The notes beneath the pieces are model-generated. The model saw only the letters and a list, made by a program, of their open reading frames with translations, did not search any database and was not told the DNA's origin. A stretch of DNA of 64,000 nucleotides from Paenibacillus solanacearum (lineage in GTDB: Bacteria; Bacillota; Bacilli; Paenibacillales; NBRC-103111): NCBI RefSeq assembly GCF_910593845.1, contig NZ_CAJVAS010000004.1, forward strand, positions 248,001 through 312,000, in the 5' to 3' direction. Both the position numbers and the translations under genes were made by a program. Shown here one piece after another: positions 60,497 through 64,000 of this stretch (the first letter of the stretch is position 1; the number at the start of each line of letters is the position of its first letter).

Positions 60497-61634
60497 GGAT
60501 GTTTCTCTCCTTCCGCGGAAAAATAATCAAGCGGCGGCATAGCTCCAGCAAGGCTCGGGATACCGTTCTCTTACCGGAGTATGAAGATTCAGGAACAGAT
60601 CGTGCCGCCTGCGCTACATACGGATACAGCGTGCTGAAGCCCCGGGCGTCGATAAGCCGGCTTCCGACCTTCATCAGCACCAGCCACGTGCTGCCCATCC
60701 CGCTTCGTCCCTTCGCTGCGAAATCATGCAGATGGCTGTGCAGGCCAACGGTTACCATCCGCTCGCATTGATGATCGTACGCCAGCAGCAGCGCCAAATC
60801 TTCGCTCGTTCCGCCCGCGGCCAGCACCTGAGCCTGTAATCCGAGCCGCTCAAGGCGCGCCAGCCCCGGAGCGGCTCCGCCCCGGTAAGCGTGAACGATC
60901 AGTTCGGCGCCGGAGCGCAGCGCCCGGTCAGAGACGCTGTCCATATCCCCGACGATCATATCGGGCGTGTAGCCCTCTTCGATCAGCGCGTCGGCTCCTC
61001 CGTCAACGCCGATCAGGATCGGCTTAACGCTGGCAATATAAAACTTCAGACAGGCCAAATCTTCAATGTAATTTGTCCCGCGCGCAACGATAACGACCGA
61101 CCGACCTTCCAAACGCGTCCCCAGCTGCGTAGATTCGATCGATTCCAGCATATAATGTTTCTCCTGCTCAGCGTGAAGCAGCGTATTGTCGACAAACTCG
61201 GCAAGGCAAGCGGTCTCCTGCGCTCTTGCGGCTTGGTACGCCCGATGCCAATCCTCCCTAACGAAGCGCTTGGCGGCAATCCAGGCGGAAGCCAGCAGAA
61301 TGCCGTGCTCGCCGATGGCGATTTCGTCTTCTTCATGAAAATACGCAAAATGCTGCGTCTCGATTTCAAACAATGGGATTCCTTGCTCCAGCAAAGGCAG
61401 CACGGCGGTTGAAAGCAGCCTTCCGCTCATCGTCCGACCGGCGTTGACGACAGCTTTGACCTTGGCCTGCACTAAACCGCGAACGGCAAGCTCGTCCAAA
61501 TCATCGTGGGCAATGACGGCGATCGCCCCGGGTCTAATGCGACGAAGCAGCCTTTTCGTGCTTCGATCAGCTTGCACAATCCCCTTGATCGACTTCTTGG
61601 TATTCCGGGATAAGCTCAACTTGGTCATGGTCAT
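60456..61634 (-). CDS. steA: Putative cytokinetic ring protein SteA
   Basis: The protein of about 392 residues has an N-terminal domain and a thiamine-pyrophosphokinase-like domain (VDGGADALIEEGYTPDMIVG with DMDSVSD), with C-terminal helices. SteA acts with SteB in daughter-cell separation in Corynebacterium. The start is uncertain: ATG codons at 61634 and 61628 and a TTG at 61646 are possible, with only a GGGG as ribosome site. It heads an overlapping unit with a glycosyltransferase and an MraY-like enzyme. Confidence 0.85.
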   Translation of the reverse strand: MTMTKLSLSRNTKKSIKGIVQADRSTKRLLRRIRPGAIAVIAHDDLDELAVRGLVQAKVKAVVNAGRTMSGRLLSTAVLPLLEQGIPLFEIETQHFAYFHEEDEIAIGEHGILLASAWIAAKRFVREDWHRAYQAARAQETACLAEFVDNTLLHAEQEKHYMLESIESTQLGTRLEGRSVVIVARGTNYIEDLACLKFYIASVKPILIGVDGGADALIEEGYTPDMIVGDMDSVSDRALRSGAELIVHAYRGGAAPGLARLERLGLQAQVLAAGGTSEDLALLLAYDHQCERMVTVGLHSHLHDFAAKGRSGMGSTWLVLMKVGSRLIDARGFSTLYPYVAQAARSVPESSYSGKRTVSRALLELCRRLIIFPRKERNIHGAAHFRHHSRLE

Positions 61635-61806
61635 CGTGACGTTCAACCCCGATTCGATGTACTGTTCTTAACGTAACCAAAACCGTATAGGTGCATGCAT
61701 CAGGGCTGCCCGTCTATCCTGTATTTGCTTTCGGCTTCCCGGCATAGTTCAACCGCAAGGATTCATACTAACAGATGATTTCATTCCACAACGGAGGTGC
61801 AGTTCC

Positions 61807-61980
61807 ATGATCGACAACTTGGAAAGCAGCTACGATTGCTCCCATGCGGGCAATGACCTCAAGCAGTTGCAGGACGAGCTGCAGTCATTGCAGGCTTCGG
61901 GCGAAGATGGGCAAGAACAGCAGAACCGCCTCGAAAACCAAATCCGTTTCATCAAGAACAAGTGTGACATTCGTCCTTAG
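61807..61980 (+). CDS. Small helical protein with a Cys pair, 57 aa
   Basis: GGAGGTG lies 6 nt before the ATG and a terminator follows the stop by 16 nt. The protein is rich in Gln, Glu, Leu and Asn with heptad spacing (LKQLQDELQSLQ, then NRLENQIRFIKNK), so it probably forms a short coiled coil. Cysteines are at residue 11 and near the C-terminus. It is divergent from steA. I do not recognise the family. Confidence 0.75.
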   Translation: MIDNLESSYDCSHAGNDLKQLQDELQSLQASGEDGQEQQNRLENQIRFIKNKCDIRP

Positions 61981-61996
61981 CGGCAGCAAAAAAAAC

Positions 61997-62026
61997 AAGC
62001 CGGGTGCGTAAAGCGTACCCGGCTTT
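61997..62026. terminator. Terminator after the 57-aa gene
   Basis: Stem AAGCCGGGT/ACCCGGCTT followed by TTG, with an A tract on the other side. Confidence 0.85.
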
Positions 62027-62093
62027 TGCTATGCTTGTATGGAATTATTTTTCCAATATGAATTGCCATTTCGAAAATAAAAAAGTAATATAT

Positions 62094-62127
62094 TACCACT
62101 GGACAAATGGTATTTATTTTATAATAT
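62094..62127 (+). promoter_or_regulatory. Promoter with operator-like dyad before the 64-aa gene
   Basis: TGGACA (62100-62105) and TAATAT (62122-62127) are 16 nt apart. The -35 is inside an inverted repeat TACCA-N9-TGGTA (62094-62112), which could be a regulator site. Confidence 0.4.
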
Positions 62128-62158
62128 GGATGTAACTATACGTTAAGGGAGCTTCTTC

Positions 62159-62353
62159 ATGAAGAACGATTTATATTATTATTGCTTTATTTGCGAAAAG
62201 GTGGAACCGATCCACACTGCGAAAAAAATATTCAAAACAGGCTTCAGCCGCATCGGAAGCGATAATTATCATGTCGGTTACTGCAAGGAAAGCAAGGACA
62301 CTGAATCGAAGTGGAGCTCCTTCAACCGATCCTTATTCAAGTCGGATCCCTAG
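62159..62353 (+). CDS. Small Cys/aromatic-rich protein, 64 aa
   Basis: The AAGGGAG site lies 8 nt before the ATG. The protein begins MKNDLYYYCFICEKVEPIHT, with a C-x2-C pair and a third Cys at VGYCKES, and is rich in Lys and Ser. The gene and its upstream region are much more A+T rich than the neighbours, which suggests transfer. It is not a family I recognise. Confidence 0.7.
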   Translation: MKNDLYYYCFICEKVEPIHTAKKIFKTGFSRIGSDNYHVGYCKESKDTESKWSSFNRSLFKSDP

Positions 62354-62370
62354 ATTGATTAAGTAACCGG

Positions 62371-62847
62371 TTACAGCATGGTTGTGTGATCTCTAGCGGC
62401 TTGTTCTGCGACCTGCTTCATATATTCATTTCTCCGGACAAGGAATTGTTCCATATATTGTTGTAAAAACAGCTTGTCAGCCATGCGCCCCAGTAGGCCC
62501 AGCGGCGATGTATAATCGAACACATCGATCATCAGCGTCCCTTCGGAAGCGGGGATGAACTCGTGCTTGTGCCAAAATCGCTTGAACACGCCGCTGACCA
62601 TTTCATCAACAAAATACCGCGGCCGATCGAACTGCGTAATTTGGGCTGTAAGCCGCTGCCGGATTCCAAAATGGACAGCCTCCCACGTGACGGATTGACC
62701 AAGCTCAATCAGCCCCGATGTGACGCCGGCAACGGCCTTTTCTCTCGTCTGCGCCGTCGAGCGGGCGTGTATATCGATGCTGCGGGCCAGATCGAAGCAA
62801 AGCGCGGCAGGCGCGCGAATATATAGTTCGGTTCGAATGACCGGCAT
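62371..62847 (-). CDS. SRPBCC family protein (START-like ligand-binding fold)
   Basis: The 158-aa protein has the helix-grip pattern: TELYIRAPAALCFDLARSID at the start, a middle set of strands (YFVDEMVSGVFKRFWHKHEF) and a long C-terminal helix ending LVRRNEYMKQ. These proteins bind lipids or small hydrophobic molecules. GGGGAG precedes the ATG. The ligand is unknown. Confidence 0.85.
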   Translation of the reverse strand: MPVIRTELYIRAPAALCFDLARSIDIHARSTAQTREKAVAGVTSGLIELGQSVTWEAVHFGIRQRLTAQITQFDRPRYFVDEMVSGVFKRFWHKHEFIPASEGTLMIDVFDYTSPLGLLGRMADKLFLQQYMEQFLVRRNEYMKQVAEQAARDHTTML

Positions 62848-62953
62848 AAATGATAGCAGCTCCCCACATCACGGGCTTGGACCCCATTCTCATTTTCTAT
62901 GCATGGCTGAAACGGTATCGTTTCCTAGTGGGAGCGGTATTTTTTCGCTGCCG

Positions 62954-63364
62954 TCAAGAAGCCATCAGCCTTTCTATCGCTTTTTGCACTTTCTCGCTGG
63001 GCTCGTTCAAATCTCTGGCTTCAAAAATGAGTACGTTCTTCACCTTATAGATTTCGGATAATACCGCTTTCACATTCACGGTCTGCGCTTCGAAATCTTC
63101 CATCGCTCGGGCGATCGACTCCGGAGATTTGAAGACATATACAGCAAAAGCGCTTCCGTCCGCTTCCAGCATAAACGGTTCTTTGCCGTACAGCGTAAAA
63201 TACGTAGAGTCCGGCACTTCCACAAGCGGAATACCTGCCTGTACAAAAGCGGCCTTGATTTCATAGAGCGCCAGCACCTGATTTTGCTTTCCTTGAGACC
63301 AGTCCTGGTATAAAGCGGCGGCAATGAGCGCCAGCACCAGCACAAACGTTATGATTTTCTTCAT
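62954..63364 (-). CDS. Hypothetical membrane-anchored or secreted protein, 136 aa
   Basis: The ATG at 63364 (MKKIITFVLVLALIAAALYQ) gives a signal-anchor followed by a soluble domain of about 110 residues without cysteine. GGAGG lies 10 nt upstream; the longer frame runs into the spo0A terminator. It follows spo0A on the same strand. I do not recognise the family. Confidence 0.75.
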   Translation of the reverse strand: MKKIITFVLVLALIAAALYQDWSQGKQNQVLALYEIKAAFVQAGIPLVEVPDSTYFTLYGKEPFMLEADGSAFAVYVFKSPESIARAMEDFEAQTVNVKAVLSEIYKVKNVLIFEARDLNEPSEKVQKAIERLMAS

Positions 63365-63435
63365 CCTTCTCGTACCTCCGGCTCGCATATCATCCTGTTG
63401 TTGCATTCTTTTCCAGCATACCACGTTGGCGTGAA

Positions 63436-63479
63436 AATAAAAATAAAAGCCCGCTAAATCGTCTCGATTTAGCGGACTT
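63436..63479 (-). terminator. Terminator after spo0A
   Basis: Minus-strand stem CCGCTAAATC/GATTTAGCGG followed by GCTTTTATTTTTATTTT, 33 nt after the stop codon. Confidence 0.9.
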
Positions 63480-63512
63480 GATCGGGTACTTCTATGCTTA
63501 CTCCTTACCCTT

Positions 63513-64000
63513 TCACGACACCTTATGCTCAATTCTCAGCTTATCCGCCACCATCGCGATAAATTCGCTATTCGTCGGTTTCGCTTTCGATATATTAATC
63601 GTATATCCGAATAAGTGGCTGATGCTGTCGATGTTGCCGCGGGTCCAGGCGACTTCGATCGCGTGGCGGATGGCGCGTTCGACGCGGCTAGGCGTCGTTT
63701 TGTATTTTTCGGCAATGGCCGGATAGAGCGTCTTGGTAATCGCGCCGAGAATTTCGATATTGTTATAAACCATCGTAATGGCCTCGCGCAAATATTGATA
63801 CCCCTTGATATGCGCTGGCACGCCAATTTCATGAATGATCGTCGTAATGTTGGCGTCGAGATTTTTGCCTTTCGGCAGTTGAACGACGTTCGCCTTCATC
63901 GAATTTGAGCTGGAAACCATCGGCATCGACTGATTCGAACCGACAAGCTGGCGAATCCGGTTTGTCAGCACTTCCATATCGAACGGCTTCAATATGTAAT
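63513..64000 (-). CDS. spo0A: Sporulation master regulator Spo0A, C-terminal part (5' end outside window)
   Basis: The frame runs off the right edge; 162 codons are seen. It begins at the end of the receiver domain (the KPFD motif with the conserved lysine) and continues through the linker to the DNA-binding domain: [20 protein letters not shown] and [15 protein letters not shown] with the recognition helix. Spo0A in its phosphorylated form switches on spoIIA, spoIIE and spoIIG. It closes the window on the same strand as the sporulation operons downstream. Confidence 0.96.
   Translation of the reverse strand, partial: YILKPFDMEVLTNRIRQLVGSNQSMPMVSSSNSMKANVVQLPKGKNLDANITTIIHEIGVPAHIKGYQYLREAITMVYNNIEILGAITKTLYPAIAEKYKTTPSRVERAIRHAIEVAWTRGNIDSISHLFGYTINISKAKPTNSEFIAMVADKLRIEHKVS

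Noticed and set aside
62850..63061. Plus-strand frames between the SRPBCC gene and spo0A
   Set aside because: They overlap the 136-aa minus-strand gene, which has a ribosome site and a signal-anchor; the plus frames have neither.
1..64000. CRISPR arrays, tRNA or rRNA genes, insertion sequences
   Set aside because: I found no regularly spaced repeats, no tRNA-like cloverleaf with CCA-type ends, no rRNA sequence and no transposase frame. A tRNA or repeat scan would be needed to exclude degenerate cases.

Overview
The window reads as ordinary chromosome from a fairly G+C-rich, endospore-forming member of the Paenibacillaceae (Paenibacillus/Cohnella-like). This rests on a dense set of sporulation genes (spo0A, spoIIAA-spoIIAB-sigF, spoIIM, spoVAA/AB/AF, spmA/B, dacB, dacF, gerW, ypeB), strong AGGAGG-type ribosome binding sites, frequent GTG/TTG starts, and gene order that follows the Bacillus subtilis resE-to-spo0A region with characteristic changes. 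I found no rRNA, tRNA, CRISPR array, insertion sequence or prophage. Most genes are on the minus strand, so operons read from high to low coordinates.

Layout. 1-6.8 kb: ypeB (3' end outside the window), a 54-aa Cys protein, prsW, glutamate dehydrogenase, a MecA/YpbH adaptor, small membrane proteins, a CPBP protease, an unknown plus-strand gene and a rhodanese. 6.9-8.9 kb: serA behind a T-box leader (plus strand). 9-16.4 kb: resA-resB-resC-resD-resE (cytochrome c maturation and redox two-component system) with rluB and a small amidase-like gene. 16.4-23.6 kb: dacB-spmA-spmB, an SRAP protein, an HD-GYP protein, gerW, a DUF2953 protein and scpA-scpB. 23.6-27.7 kb: the riboflavin operon ribD-ribE-ribBA-ribH under an FMN riboswitch. 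27.7-36.8 kb: ppiB, lysA, spoVAF, spoVAB, spoVAA, a low-G+C solute-binding lipoprotein and the spoIIA operon. 36.8-45.7 kb: dacF, pdp, a CuA-like lipid-facing protein, accessory small genes, punA, deoB and xerD. 45.7-53.5 kb: yqzK, ald, fur, spoIIM, endonuclease Q, an ADP-ribose pyrophosphatase, an MciZ-like gene, a DUF3866 protein, a PepT-like peptidase and prli42. 53.5-58.9 kb: branched-chain keto-acid dehydrogenase lpdV-bkdAA-bkdAB-bkdB. 58.9-61.6 kb: an overlapping steA-glycosyltransferase-MraY-like cluster. 61.8-64 kb: small unknown genes, an SRPBCC protein and the 3' end of spo0A.

Main points for a second look: the spoIIA leader holds two tandem 46-nt hairpin repeats between a sigma-H-like promoter and the TTG start of spoIIAA; a FapR-like operator lies at the start of the bkdAA transcript; spoVAC-spoVAD-spoVAE are missing from between spoVAB and an unusually long spoVAF; a membrane protein at 41.5-42.4 kb is an internal duplication; an MciZ-like reading frame with a sigma-E-like promoter runs into the convergent neighbour; and the cytokinesis-type gene steA is translationally coupled to two envelope-sugar enzymes. 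Nothing in the window is clearly a new defence or mobile system.
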